Assembly (NCBI RefSeq): GCF_003428645.1
Contig: NZ_QVQH01000034.1
Location: 1 to 38,195, forward strand
Origin: Geodermatophilus marinus
GTDB lineage: Bacteria; Actinomycetota; Actinomycetes; Mycobacteriales; Geodermatophilaceae
Direction: 5' to 3'
Length of the DNA: 38,195 nucleotides
Shown here: piece by piece, positions 30,165 to 38,195 of the stretch
Position numbering within the stretch: position 1 is the stretch's first letter
How the letters are laid out: each line of letters begins with the position of its first letter
The notes under the pieces: model-generated
Told to the model about the DNA's origin: nothing
What the model saw: the letters and a program-made list of their open reading frames with translations, nothing else
Databases searched by the model: none
Position numbers and translations under genes: made by a program

Positions 30165-31035
30165 CGCGAGGCGCCGCGAGCAGGACCGCGAGCGCGTCGG
30201 CACCGAGCAGGTCGGCCATCACCATCCCCTGCACGCAGCCGGCGACCGCGTTCCACACGCCGGCCGCCCCGTCCGAGGCGTCGAAGCCGGCGTCGGCGAA
30301 GGCCCGGACGGCGAGCAGCTGGGCGGTGGCCAGGGTCCGGGTGCGCCCGGAGACGTGCGCGGCCCAGGAGGCCTCGTGCATCGCGGTGGCCCAGGGCCGG
30401 CGCAGCGCCCGGTTCTCGTCGACGGCGGCCCGCCACCGCGCGCGGCCGTCCTCGTCGAGCTCGCCGAGCGCGGTCAGCAGCCCGTGGACCTCGTCCGTCG
30501 CGGGGCCCAGGTCGGGGGTCCCCTCGGCGGGGACGAGCCCGGTGTCGCGGGCCAGCGCCAGCGGCCCGCGGAGCCGGCGGTGCACCAGCGGGGGCAGCAC
30601 CTCTGCCGCCCACTCCCCCACCACGGCGTCGGCGAGGACGTCGGCCGCGGCGCTCAGCGTCGGCTCGTCGAGCTCGGCGGCGGCCGGGTGCTCGGGGCCG
30701 AGCACGTCGTCCCGCAGCACCCGCTCGACGGCCCGGGCGTCGCCGATCGTGCTGCGCTCGAGCTGGGCGACGAGGACGGCGGCCCGCTCCCCCGGGGGCG
30801 CCGTGCGCAGCTGGGGGACGGCGGCGGCCAGCTCCCGGGCCCGCCGTGCGCGGACGGCCAGCGCGCCGCGCTCGGCCGCGTCCCGACCCGCGGCCGGGTG
30901 CACGCCGGCCAGGGCGCGCAGCGCCTCGGCGTCGGCGACCAGGCCGGTCAGCAGGGCATCGGCGGCGGCACGGCCGCCGGGCAGCCGGACCAGGTCGAAG
31001 CCCAGGGTGGCGGCGCTGACCAGCGAGTACGGCAC
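30160..31035 (-). CDS. Unknown 291-residue, mostly helical protein
   Basis: Not recognised. A soluble, Ala/Arg-rich protein beginning PYSLVSAATLGFDLVRLPGG, continuing in amphipathic helices with no long hydrophobic segment and only one Cys (AGCVQGM) near the C-terminus. The last third (RTLATAQLLAVRAFADAGFD, then VWNAVAGCVQGMVMADLLGA) is the most regular part. The GTG 31035 has GGGAGG at good spacing; earlier in-frame codons are not needed. It sits between two chemotaxis blocks, on the same strand as both, but is bounded by hairpins at both ends, so it is probably its own unit. No function is proposed. Confidence 0.65.
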   Translation of the reverse strand: MPYSLVSAATLGFDLVRLPGGRAAADALLTGLVADAEALRALAGVHPAAGRDAAERGALAVRARRARELAAAVPQLRTAPPGERAAVLVAQLERSTIGDARAVERVLRDDVLGPEHPAAAELDEPTLSAAADVLADAVVGEWAAEVLPPLVHRRLRGPLALARDTGLVPAEGTPDLGPATDEVHGLLTALGELDEDGRARWRAAVDENRALRRPWATAMHEASWAAHVSGRTRTLATAQLLAVRAFADAGFDASDGAAGVWNAVAGCVQGMVMADLLGADALAVLLAAPRG

Positions 31036-31205
31036 GGCGGTACCTCCCTTTCGCGTCCCCCGAGGTGAGGTGCACCCATGCTGGCCGGGGACGGCGGGCC
31101 CCGCCACGCGCAGGTCACCCGATGGTCGGAGGGCACGCTCGGGACGGGAGCGCGGCGACGCCTGAAGGCATCAGATCGGTCACGGACGGTCACCGGAACG
31201 ACGAC

Positions 31206-31244
31206 GGCCCCCGCCCTCCCCTGCGCGAGGGAAGGAGGGGGGCC
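31206..31244. terminator. Terminator-like hairpin upstream of the unknown gene
   Basis: GGCCCCCGCCCTCCC (31206-31220) pairs with GGGAAGGAGGGGGGCC (31229-31244) with minor mismatch, around the loop CTGCGCGA. It would stop read-through from cheW before the 291-residue protein gene. Confidence 0.55.
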
Positions 31245-31333
31245 GGGCCGGTCCCGGCCGCCGGGGAAGTCCGGCCGGAGACGGGAGAGGTTCGGAGGTC
31301 AGGCGTCAGAGGCGGGGCGGCCCCGCTGCAGGG

Positions 31334-31397
31334 GCTCGCCGCGAGCCTGCGAGTGGCGGGGGGCAGCGGCGGCCCCGTCCCGAGGCTCGCCGCGAGC
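31334..31397. repeat. Two copies of palindrome GCTCGCCGCGAGC
   Basis: Perfect copies at 31334-31346 and 31385-31397, 51 bp apart, just downstream of cheW. Each can form a 6-bp stem. They are probably termination or RNA-stability hairpins. Confidence 0.5.
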
Positions 31398-31426
31398 TCG
31401 CGAGGGGCGAGGAGGACGGGGTCCTT

Positions 31427-31879
31427 TCAGGCGCCCACCGCCTTCTGCACGTCCAGGGCCAGCAGCAGCTGGCCGTCGAGCTTGAACGCGCCGCGGATGA
31501 GCTCGCGCGCGCTCCCGTCCAGCGTGTCCGGCGGCGCCTCGAAGTCGGCCGGGTCGACGTCGACCACGTCGGCGATGGCGTCGACCAGGAGGCTGACCGC
31601 CTCGCCGTGCAGCCGCACGACGATGACGACCGCGTCGGTCCCCTCCGGCCGCCGCGGGCGGCCCAGGCGCTCCCGCAGCTCGATGGCGGTGACGACCTGC
31701 CCGCGCAGGTTGATCAGCCCGGCGACCGCCGCCGGCGCCAGCGGCACGCGGGTCAGGCCCTGGCTCTTGAGGACCTCCTGGACGTGCGCCACCTCGATGC
31801 CGTACAGGTCGCCGTCCAGCCAGAACGTGGCCAGCTGGCCGCCGATGGCCGGCGCGGCCGCTTCGGTCGTGGGGGGCAC
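31427..31879 (-). CDS. cheW: Chemotaxis coupling protein CheW
   Basis: A 150-residue SH3-like coupling protein joining receptors to CheA. The N-terminal ~12 residues are a short tail, then QLATFWLDGDLYGIEVAHVQ, EVLKSQGLTRVPLAPAAVAG with LINLRGQVVTAIELRERLG (the family core) and VDVDPADFEAPP near the end. GTG 31879 starts 1 nt after the cheA stop. It is not fused to a receiver, so it is a plain CheW, not CheV. Confidence 0.93.
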   Translation of the reverse strand: MPPTTEAAAPAIGGQLATFWLDGDLYGIEVAHVQEVLKSQGLTRVPLAPAAVAGLINLRGQVVTAIELRERLGRPRRPEGTDAVVIVVRLHGEAVSLLVDAIADVVDVDPADFEAPPDTLDGSARELIRGAFKLDGQLLLALDVQKAVGA

Positions 31880-31880
31880 G

Positions 31881-34370
31881 TCAGACCTCCTGGTACGTCG
31901 CCGGGGCGGAGCCGGCCGGGGCGGGGGTGGAGTAGAACGCCGGGTCGGCGGCGAGGATGGCCGCGCGGACGTCGAGCAGCTCGGTGACCTTGTCCCCGAG
32001 GACGGCCGAGCCGAGCAGCCCCATGTCGTCAATGTCGCTGCGGACGGCGGCGTCCCCGTCGACGATGTCGAGGATCTCCTCGACGACGATCGCGACGCTG
32101 CGGCCGTGGTCGGAGTAGACGATCACCTCGAGGACCTCCCGCTCGGTCTCGCCGTAGGCGCCCAGGTGCCGGTCGAGCCGCACGATCGGCAGGATCGCGC
32201 CGCGGTACTGCACCACCTCGCGGTTGCCGACCCGCTCGACGGCCTCGGTCCTGACCTGCTCGAGGCGGGTCACGGTGTCCAGCGGGATGGCCACGCGGCG
32301 GCCACCGCCGATGGCGGCCAGCAGCATGCGCTCGGCCTCCCGGTCGGCCGCGGCGGCCTGCAGCAGCGCCTCCCGGGACTCCTGCCGCTCGGTGGTCTCG
32401 GTGCGCAGCGCCCGGCGGGCCAGCGCCTGGACGTCGAGGATCAGCGCCACCGTGCCGTCGCCGAGGACGGTGGCCCCGGAGTACAGCCCGATGGCCTTGA
32501 GCTGGCCGCCGACGGCCTTGACCACGATCTCCTCGGTGTTGATCACCCGGTCGACGACCAGGCCGAAGCGGCGCCCCTCGGAGCGCAGGACGGCGATCAC
32601 CACGTGCCCGTCGTGCCGGTCGGAGGTCAGGCCGAGGACGTCGGTGAGCCGCACCAGCGGGAGCAGCTCGCCGCGGAGCCGGTACACCGGCGCGCCGCCG
32701 ACCTCCTCGACGGCGGTGGCCGCCTTCTCGGCGTCCAGGCTGACCAGCTCCTGGAGGCTGATCTGCGGGATGGCGTAGCGGTCGCCGGCGCACTCGACGG
32801 TCAGGGCCGGGACGATCGCCAGCGTCAGCGGGATGCGCAGCCGGGTGCAGGTGCCCTGCCCGGGCACCGACTCGACCTCGATGGTGCCGCCGATGGACTC
32901 GATGTTGGTCTTGACGACGTCCATGCCGACGCCCCGGCCGGAGACGTTGGTGACCGCCGCGGCGGTCGAGAAGCCGGGCAGGAAGATCAGCTGCAGGACG
33001 TCCTGCGGGCTCATCCGGTTGAGCGCCTCCTGCGAGACCACGCCGCGCTCGACGGCCTTGGCCCCGATGCGGGCGGGGTCGATGCCGGCGCCGTCGTCGG
33101 CCACCTCGACCACGACCTGGCCGCTCTCGTGCTTGGCGCGGAGGAACAGCACGCCCTCGGCGGACTTGCCGGCCCGCCTGCGGGCGTCGGGGGCCTCGAC
33201 GCCGTGGTCCACGGAGTTGCGGACCAGGTGCGTCAGCGGGTCCTTGACCGCCTCGAGCAGGGTCTTGTCGAGCTCGGTCTCGCGGCCCTCCATCTCCAGC
33301 CGGACGGACTTGCCGCACTGGATGCCCAGGTCGCGGACGACGCGCGGCAGCTTGGACCAGATGTGGTCGATCGGCTGCATGCGCGTCTTCATGACGCCCT
33401 CCTGCAGCTCGCTGGCGATGAGGTTGAGCCGCTGCGAGGCGCGGACCAGGTCGGTGTCGCTGGAGCGGCCCACGTACTGGACGATCTGGTTGCGGGTCAG
33501 CACCAGTTCGCCGACGAGCAGCATGAGCTCGTCGAGCAGGTCGACGTCCACGCGGATCGTGCTCTCGGCGACCGCGCGGCGGACCTGACCGGCCCCGTCG
33601 GCCTGCCCGGCCGCGGGCTCGGCCTGGCCGCTCGGCTCGGCGGTCGCCGGCTCCGGCTCGGTGACCACCTCGGGGGCCGCCGCGGCCTCCTCGCGGGGGG
33701 TGGGCACCGGGGCGGGGGGCGGGGACCCGTCGGCCGGCGGGGTGGCGGCCGGCTCCTCCGCGACCGGCGCCTCCCCGGCCGGGGCCTTCGCGGCGGCCGG
33801 GCTCTTCGCGGCCGGGGCCTTCGCGGCGGCCCGGGCCTTCGCGGCGGCCGGCGCCTTCGCCGCCGGGGCCTTGCGGCGGGTGGGCCGCGCGGCGGCGGGG
33901 GCGGCCGGCTCGTCGGCCGCAGCCACCTCGACCGTCACCTCCGCCGCCTCCTCGGCGCGGGGGCGGGGGACGGCGGGCGCCGGACGGTCCTCCATCGCGG
34001 CGCTGATGGCGGCGACGACGGCGGACACGTCGACGTCCCCCTCGCCGCCGCCGGCCTCGATGGAGGCGAGCAGGGAGCGGACGCAGTCGACCATCCGCAG
34101 CAGCGCGTCGGTCCGCTGCGGGGTGAGCGCCAGGGCACCGTCCCGCAGCCGGGAGAGCATGTTCTCCCCGATGTGGGTGACCTCCTCGAGGCGGTGGAAC
34201 GCGAGGAAGCCGCTGGTGCCCTTGATCGTGTGGATGGTGCGGAAGATGCTCGACAGCCGCTCCCGCGAGTCGGGCTCCTGCTCGAGGGCGACCAGGTCGC
34301 TGTCCAGCTGGTCGAGGTTCTCGTGGCTCTCGACCAGGAACTCCTCGACGATGTCGTCCAGACCGTCCAC
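31881..34370 (-). CDS. cheA: Chemotaxis histidine kinase CheA with two CheW domains
   Basis: An 829-residue kinase. HPt with phosphorylatable His47 (RTIHTIKGTSGF), a Pro/Ala/Lys-rich linker (~130-265) with KAPAAAKA repeats at 166-200, dimerisation helices (~270-340; LMLLVGELVLTRNQI), HATPase (~340-515; NSVDHG at 385-390, ADDGAGID, SGRGVGMDVV) and a regulatory CheW domain (~515-650). A second CheW-like domain lies at ~690-810 (RRVAIPLDTVTRLEQV; VVQYRGAILPIVRLDR). There is no P2 domain of clear sequence; the long basic linker occupies its place. The second CheW domain may bind extra receptors or CheW. GTG 34370 is used; the ribosome site is weak. Confidence 0.93.
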   Translation of the reverse strand: MDGLDDIVEEFLVESHENLDQLDSDLVALEQEPDSRERLSSIFRTIHTIKGTSGFLAFHRLEEVTHIGENMLSRLRDGALALTPQRTDALLRMVDCVRSLLASIEAGGGEGDVDVSAVVAAISAAMEDRPAPAVPRPRAEEAAEVTVEVAAADEPAAPAAARPTRRKAPAAKAPAAAKARAAAKAPAAKSPAAAKAPAGEAPVAEEPAATPPADGSPPPAPVPTPREEAAAAPEVVTEPEPATAEPSGQAEPAAGQADGAGQVRRAVAESTIRVDVDLLDELMLLVGELVLTRNQIVQYVGRSSDTDLVRASQRLNLIASELQEGVMKTRMQPIDHIWSKLPRVVRDLGIQCGKSVRLEMEGRETELDKTLLEAVKDPLTHLVRNSVDHGVEAPDARRRAGKSAEGVLFLRAKHESGQVVVEVADDGAGIDPARIGAKAVERGVVSQEALNRMSPQDVLQLIFLPGFSTAAAVTNVSGRGVGMDVVKTNIESIGGTIEVESVPGQGTCTRLRIPLTLAIVPALTVECAGDRYAIPQISLQELVSLDAEKAATAVEEVGGAPVYRLRGELLPLVRLTDVLGLTSDRHDGHVVIAVLRSEGRRFGLVVDRVINTEEIVVKAVGGQLKAIGLYSGATVLGDGTVALILDVQALARRALRTETTERQESREALLQAAAADREAERMLLAAIGGGRRVAIPLDTVTRLEQVRTEAVERVGNREVVQYRGAILPIVRLDRHLGAYGETEREVLEVIVYSDHGRSVAIVVEEILDIVDGDAAVRSDIDDMGLLGSAVLGDKVTELLDVRAAILAADPAFYSTPAPAGSAPATYQEV
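33771..33875 (-). repeat. Lys-Ala-Pro repeat in the CheA linker
   Basis: About 105 bp encode an irregular tandem of KAPAAAKA-like units (CheA residues 166-200), similar in style to histone-H1-like tails. The DNA is made of near-repeats and may vary in copy number between strains. Confidence 0.7.
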
Positions 34371-34420
34371 GTTGCTCTTCTCTCTGGGTGTCCGGCGCCG
34401 TGAGGCGTCTCGGGAGGGTC

Positions 34421-34447
34421 TTCGGCCGGTGCGGCCGGGGGGTCAAG
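34421..34447 (-). promoter_or_regulatory. Candidate sigma-28-type promoter of cheA
   Basis: Minus strand: CTTG (34447-34444), 17-nt spacer, GCCGAA (34426-34421), 50 nt before the cheA start. The sequence before the -10-like element, GCACCGGCCGA, is shared with the cheB promoter. The CTTG differs from CTCA at two positions, so this is weaker. Confidence 0.4.
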
Positions 34448-34468
34448 CCCAACGGCGCGGCGACGGCA

Positions 34469-34500
34469 CCGGGACCGGGGCGCAGCGGCCCCGGTCCCGG
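34469..34500 (-). terminator. Terminator hairpin after the second MCP
   Basis: CCGGGACCGGGGC (34469-34481) pairs with GCCCCGGTCCCGG (34488-34500), 8 nt after the MCP stop. The same 13-bp stem follows the other MCP (36187-36216). Confidence 0.78.
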
Positions 34501-34508
34501 CGGACCGG

Positions 34509-36149
34509 TCAGCAGGTGAAGCGGGCGACGCCGGTGCGCAGGTCGGCGGCCATCCGGGAGAGCTCGTCGACGGCGGTGCGGGTCTGGGCGAGCGCCTGGG
34601 TGGTGGCGCCGGCCGCGGTGGAGACGCCGGTGATGGTGTCGGCGATCTGCCCGGAGCCGGCCGCGGCCTCGCCGACCGAGCGCGACATCTCGGTCGTGGT
34701 GGCGGTCTGCTCCTCGACGGCACTGGCGATGGTGAGCTGGTAGTCGTTGATCTGGCCGATCACCGTGCTGATCCGCTCGATGGCCGAGACCGCTCCGGCG
34801 GTGTCGCCCTGGATGGCCTGGACCCGGCGGGCGATGTCCTCGGTGGCCTTGGCGGTCTCCTGGGCCAGTTCCTTGACCTCGTTGGCGACCACGGCGAAGC
34901 CCTTGCCGGCCTCCCCGGCCCGGGCGGCCTCGATGGTGGCGTTGAGGGCCAGCAGGTTGGTCTGCTCCGCGATCGAGGTGATCACCTTGACGACGTCGCC
35001 GATCTCGCGGGAGGAGTCCCCGAGGCGGGTGATGGTCGCGGTGGTGGCGCCGGCCTCGGTGACCGCCTGGGCGGCGACCTGCGCGGCGTCGGTGGCGTTG
35101 CGGCTGATCTCCCGGATGGAGGCGCCCATCTGCTCGGCCCCCGCCGCCACCGTCTGCACGTTGCGGGAGACCTCCTCCGCGGCCGAGGCCACCACGCCGG
35201 ACTGCGCGCTGGTCTCCTCCGCCGACGCCGAGATCTGCGCCGAGGACGCCGACAGCTCCTCCGACGACGCCGCCACCGCGTCGGCCGAGGCCATGATCCC
35301 GGCGATGGTGGTGGCCATCGTCCCGGCCGCGGCGTTCAGCGCCGCCGCCATCTGGCCGGTCTCGTCGCGGCCCCGGACGGGCAGCCGGACGGTGAGGTCG
35401 CAGGCGGCCACCCGCTCGAGGCCGCTGCGGACCTCCCGGACGCCGCGCAGGATGCCCGACGCGACGACGGCGGCCAGGCCGGCACCGAGGGCCAGAACGG
35501 CCACGGCCACGCCCAGCGTGACCCGGCGGGTGGTCCGCTCGGCGTCGACCATCTCGGCGCGGGTGGTCGCCACGCGGGCGTCGACGGAGGCGATGAGGTC
35601 CGTCATGGCCTCGTCGAGGACGTAGAAGGTGTCCCACTTCTCGCCGGCCGACAGCGCGTCGCCCTCGTCGAGGAGGCCCTGGGCCCAGAGGGCGAAGATC
35701 TGGTCGTTGTAGTCGCTCATCGAGGCCCAGTTGTCCTCGATGGTGGCCAGGCTGGCCCGCGCCTCCTCGTCGAGGAGCGACGGGTCGAGCTCGAAGAGCC
35801 GCTCGAAGCCGGTGGCGCCGTCCCGGTAGGCGGCGACGTTGTCCCCGGCGGGAGCGGCCGCGACCGGCCCGCCCTCGGTCCGGGACTTCCAGGCGGTGAT
35901 GTTCTGCCAGTTGGCCGCCCACAGCAGGTCGTAGCGCGCGGCGTCGACGGTGCGCTGCACCCCGACGGCGGCGGTCACCCGGTCCTGCATCTCGTCGACG
36001 CGGGCGGCGCCGGACAGGCCGGTGACGGTCACGGCCAGGGTGCCGAGGGCGAGGACCGCTGTCAGGACGGCGATGCGGACGCCGATGCCGCGGTCGCGGT
36101 ACCAGTGCCGGGCGGGGGTCGGGGCGGTGGGGCGGGGCGTGCTGGTCAT
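34509..36149 (-). CDS. Methyl-accepting chemotaxis protein (downstream copy)
   Basis: A 546-residue receptor. TM1 ~24-46 ([20 protein letters not shown]), an extracellular four-helix-like sensor (~50-195, Trp-rich: [14 protein letters not shown]), TM2 ~200-222, HAMP (~222-275; [20 protein letters not shown]), and a long signalling coiled coil to residue 546. The tip is [20 protein letters not shown] followed by [15 protein letters not shown]. It ends GVARFTC, with no NWETF tail for CheR. From about residue 280 it is nearly identical to the other MCP. ATG 36149. Confidence 0.92.
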   Translation of the reverse strand: MTSTPRPTAPTPARHWYRDRGIGVRIAVLTAVLALGTLAVTVTGLSGAARVDEMQDRVTAAVGVQRTVDAARYDLLWAANWQNITAWKSRTEGGPVAAAPAGDNVAAYRDGATGFERLFELDPSLLDEEARASLATIEDNWASMSDYNDQIFALWAQGLLDEGDALSAGEKWDTFYVLDEAMTDLIASVDARVATTRAEMVDAERTTRRVTLGVAVAVLALGAGLAAVVASGILRGVREVRSGLERVAACDLTVRLPVRGRDETGQMAAALNAAAGTMATTIAGIMASADAVAASSEELSASSAQISASAEETSAQSGVVASAAEEVSRNVQTVAAGAEQMGASIREISRNATDAAQVAAQAVTEAGATTATITRLGDSSREIGDVVKVITSIAEQTNLLALNATIEAARAGEAGKGFAVVANEVKELAQETAKATEDIARRVQAIQGDTAGAVSAIERISTVIGQINDYQLTIASAVEEQTATTTEMSRSVGEAAAGSGQIADTITGVSTAAGATTQALAQTRTAVDELSRMAADLRTGVARFTC

Positions 36150-36186
36150 GGGTCCTGTCTCGTCGGCGGACGACGTCGTCCGTGGG

Positions 36187-36216
36187 CCGGGACCGGGGCG
36201 TGCGCCCCGGTCCCGG
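36187..36216 (-). terminator. Terminator hairpin after the first MCP
   Basis: CCGGGACCGGGGC (36187-36199) pairs with GCCCCGGTCCCGG (36204-36216), around a 4-nt loop, 9 nt after the stop of the upstream MCP. The stem equals that after the second MCP. Confidence 0.78.
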
Positions 36217-36224
36217 CGGGTCGG

Positions 36225-37826
36225 TCAGTAGGTGAAGCGGGCGACGCCGGCACGCAGGTCGGCGGCCATCCGGGACAGCTCGTCGACGGCGGTGCGGGTC
36301 TGGGTCAGCGCCTGGGTGGTCGACTCCGCGGCGGTGGAGACCCCGGTGATGTTGTCGGCGATCTGCCCGGAGCCGGCCGCGGCCTCGCCGACCGAGCGGC
36401 TCATCTCGGTCGTGGTGGCGGTCTGCTCCTCCACCGCGGAGGCGATCGTCGTCTGCCGGTCGGCGATCTGGGCGACGACCTCGCTGATCCGGCCGATCGC
36501 GGCCACCGCCCCGGTCGTGTCGCCCTGTATGGCCTGGACCCGGCGGGCGATGTCCTCGGTGGCCTTCGCCGTCTCCTGGGCCAGCTCCTTGACCTCGTTG
36601 GCGACCACGGCGAAGCCCTTCCCGGCCTCCCCGGCCCGTGCGGCCTCGATGGTGGCGTTGAGGGCCAGCAGGTTGGTCTGCTCGGCGATGCTCGTGATGA
36701 CCTTGACGACGTTGCCGATCTCGGCCGAGGACTCGCCCAGCTTGGCGATCGTGGCCGTGGTCCGCTCGGCCTCGGTGACCGCCTCGCCGGCCACCCGGGC
36801 CGCCTCGTTGACGTTCACCGAGATCTCGCGGATGGAGGCGCCCATCTGCTCGGCCCCCGCGGCCACGGTCTGCACGTTGCGGGAGACCTCCTCCGCGGCC
36901 CCGGCCACCACGCCGGACTGCGCGCTGGTCTCCTCCGCCGACGCCGAGATCTGCGCCGAGGACGCCGACAGCTCCTCCGAGGAGGCCGCCACCGCGTCCG
37001 CCGAGGTGGCCACACCCGACAGCACGCTGCGCAGCGTGCCCTGGGCCTGGCCCAGCGCCGCGGCCATCCGGCCGAGCTCGTCGCGGCCGCGCACCTCGGG
37101 CGCCACGGTCAGGTCGCCCTCGGCCAGGGCCTCCACCGCGCCCTGCACCGACCGGACGGTGCGGACCAGCCGGCGGACGACGACGACGGTGAGGCTGCCG
37201 GCGACCGCGATCCCGGCCAGGAGGGAGACCCACAGGGTGGTGGTGGCGCCGGCGGCGACGTCCGCCGCGGCGTCGGTGTCGGCCTGACCGGCCTCGACCC
37301 GGCGCTCCTGCATCGCGTTGTACTGGTCCATCAGCACGTCCGACCGGTCCTGCAGCGGGCCGGTGATGACGGCCGCCGAGGTGGCCAGGTCACCGGCGTC
37401 CGCCGCCGGGAGCAGCTGCCCCTCGGCGATGGCGTAGTAGTCCTCGACCGTGGCCCGGAACTCGTCGAACGCCTCCCGGTTGACCGTCACCGCGGCGTAG
37501 GCGTCCAGCTGCCCCGCGATGGTGGCCCGCCGCTCGGCGAGGTCCGCGCGCAGCGCAGCCCGCCCCTCGGTGCCGGCCAGCGGGTAGGTGTTGTACCGGG
37601 ACCGGTCCCCCTGCCAGGACCGCTGGATGTTCGCCAGGTCGGCGAGGGTGACGACGTTGCCGTTGATGCGCGCGGCCGCCGACTCCAGCGCCGCGATGCG
37701 GTTGACGGCGAGGACGGTCATGGCGACGGCGACGACGGCGAGCACGGCGACGGCGGCGCCGATCTTGACACCGACCGGACGGTCGGCGAACCAGCCGCCG
37801 GAGCGGCCGGCGCGGGATGCGGTCAT
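36225..37826 (-). CDS. Methyl-accepting chemotaxis protein (upstream copy)
   Basis: A 533-residue receptor. TM1 ~20-42 (VKIGAAVAVLAVVAVAMTVL), four-helix-bundle-type sensor (~45-185; SWQGDRSRYNTYPLAGTEGR), TM2 ~190-212 (LWVSLLAGIAVAGSLTVVVV), HAMP (~212-265; DLTVAPEVRGRDELGRM) and a signalling coiled coil to the end. It ends GVARFTY, and there is no CheR-docking tail. Its sensor differs from that of the other MCP, so it reads a different signal. ATG 37826 is used; the open frame further left lacks a ribosome site. AGGAG is 10 nt before the start. Confidence 0.92.
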   Translation of the reverse strand: MTASRAGRSGGWFADRPVGVKIGAAVAVLAVVAVAMTVLAVNRIAALESAAARINGNVVTLADLANIQRSWQGDRSRYNTYPLAGTEGRAALRADLAERRATIAGQLDAYAAVTVNREAFDEFRATVEDYYAIAEGQLLPAADAGDLATSAAVITGPLQDRSDVLMDQYNAMQERRVEAGQADTDAAADVAAGATTTLWVSLLAGIAVAGSLTVVVVRRLVRTVRSVQGAVEALAEGDLTVAPEVRGRDELGRMAAALGQAQGTLRSVLSGVATSADAVAASSEELSASSAQISASAEETSAQSGVVAGAAEEVSRNVQTVAAGAEQMGASIREISVNVNEAARVAGEAVTEAERTTATIAKLGESSAEIGNVVKVITSIAEQTNLLALNATIEAARAGEAGKGFAVVANEVKELAQETAKATEDIARRVQAIQGDTTGAVAAIGRISEVVAQIADRQTTIASAVEEQTATTTEMSRSVGEAAAGSGQIADNITGVSTAAESTTQALTQTRTAVDELSRMAADLRAGVARFTY

Positions 37827-38195
37827 GGCAGGGGGCTCCTGTGTGGTGCAGGTGTGGGTGGGGGCTCCCCGGTGTCCCCCGGATCGGTGTTCCGGGTGTG
37901 ACTCGTGGGTTCGCCGGAAATGGTCCGGCAATTCGGCCGGAGGAGACACGGATCGTCGTGGCGTGTCGCGGGGAGCCGCCGAGAAATGTCGGCGACCACC
38001 TTTTCCCGATCCCCTTGTCGACACCGCCGGTGCATTTCCTCCCGGGCCCGGGAACGGGTGAGGGGGAGTGAGCCTTTCCCAGTAGCGGGCGGCTGGCAGG
38101 GCGGGCCGGACACGCCGACGCGCGCGAGGTGACGGGAGGAAGCGCAGGACCTCGGTAGGAGGGACGTCTTCTCACAGACCGTCTTCCCCACCCGA
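37827..38195. other. Leader region of the MCP-che block, no gene seen
   Basis: About 370 bases with no supported gene. On the minus strand CCGGCCGAATTG (near 37930-37941, core GCCGAA at 37937-37932) resembles the -10-like element before cheA and cheB, about 105 nt before the MCP start. No CTCA or CTTG lies at 15-17 nt upstream of it. No tRNA, riboswitch core or repeat was recognised. Confidence 0.4.
37932..37937 (-). promoter_or_regulatory. Possible -10-like GCCGAA element before the MCPs
   Basis: GCCGAA on the minus strand, in CCGGCCGAATT, about 105 nt upstream of the MCP start. The CCGGCCGA context is shared with the cheA and cheB candidate promoters, but no matching -35 element is present at the usual spacing. 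Confidence 0.25.

Larger units (their letters stand above)
31036..31426. other. Intergenic region with hairpins and a 13-bp repeated palindrome
   Basis: No gene supported. It contains a hairpin with a GC-rich stem (31206-31220 with 31229-31244) and two copies of the palindrome GCTCGCCGCGAGC (31334-31346 and 31385-31397). These lie downstream of cheW on its strand and probably end that operon. The remaining bases carry no clear signal. Confidence 0.5.

Noticed and set aside
31065..37233. Long open frames on both strands over cheA and the MCPs in other phases
   Set aside because: They shadow cheA/MCP coding sequence, with repetitive His/Arg/Gly/Asp composition and no family similarity.
37827..38195. 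Possible c-di-GMP or other riboswitch before the MCP genes
   Set aside because: None of the conserved GEMM core segments could be found on the minus strand.
1..38195. tRNA genes, rRNA genes and CRISPR arrays
   Set aside because: No cloverleaf-like conserved T-loop, rRNA segment or regularly spaced repeat array was seen on either strand.

Overview
The window is high-GC actinobacterial DNA with many GTG starts and strong third-position G/C bias. A polar-motile actinobacterium of the Geodermatophilaceae type (Blastococcus, Modestobacter, Geodermatophilus) fits best: it has a full chemotaxis set, large PAS/GAF/SpoIIE-type phosphatases, a 180-kDa-class NAD-glutamate dehydrogenase and a spore-photoproduct-lyase-like protein. 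The family assignment is inference; no rRNA or tRNA is present to confirm it.

Bases 1 to about 5816 look like part of an integrated island, with more varied codon use and lower GC in places. At the left edge is the 3' end of an ISL3-family transposase and its terminal repeat. This IS has cut an operon resembling an ABC-three-component (ABC-3C) conflict system: an effector/C-terminal-domain protein, a small middle component, and only the first ~31 codons of the ATPase remain. Next come a decayed stretch, a PIN toxin with an HTH antitoxin, a GIY-YIG (T5orf172) protein, a winged-helix-like protein of unknown role and a 23-codon ORF between two hairpins. The island ends inside the 3' part of an exodeoxyribonuclease III gene, of which only the C-terminal codons remain.

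Bases 6052 to 24768 are chromosomal housekeeping and signalling genes: SPL-like radical SAM protein, YaaA, a GAF-PAS-PAS-GAF-PP2C phosphatase, amidase, glutaredoxin-like protein, NAD-GDH, a PF04020 membrane protein, an NTF2-fold protein, a GAP-family membrane protein divergent from a TetR regulator with two operator palindromes, an AAA ATPase, an alpha/beta hydrolase, a PAS-GAF-PP2C phosphatase and a divergent RsbW-like kinase.

Bases 24921 to 37826 are a chemotaxis locus read on the minus strand in two blocks. Block one is cheB-cheR-cheY-cheX-cheY-cheC/X-like, tightly coupled (overlaps or gaps of 1 to 10 nt). Block two is MCP-MCP-cheA-cheW. Between them sit a plus-strand GlgC-like nucleotidyltransferase and an unknown 291-residue protein. 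The two MCPs sense signals, CheA/CheW relay them, CheR/CheB adapt the receptors, and the two CheY proteins with CheX-like phosphatases carry and end the output. Both blocks have candidate promoters resembling the flagellar sigma-28 class. No flagellar structural genes are in the window.
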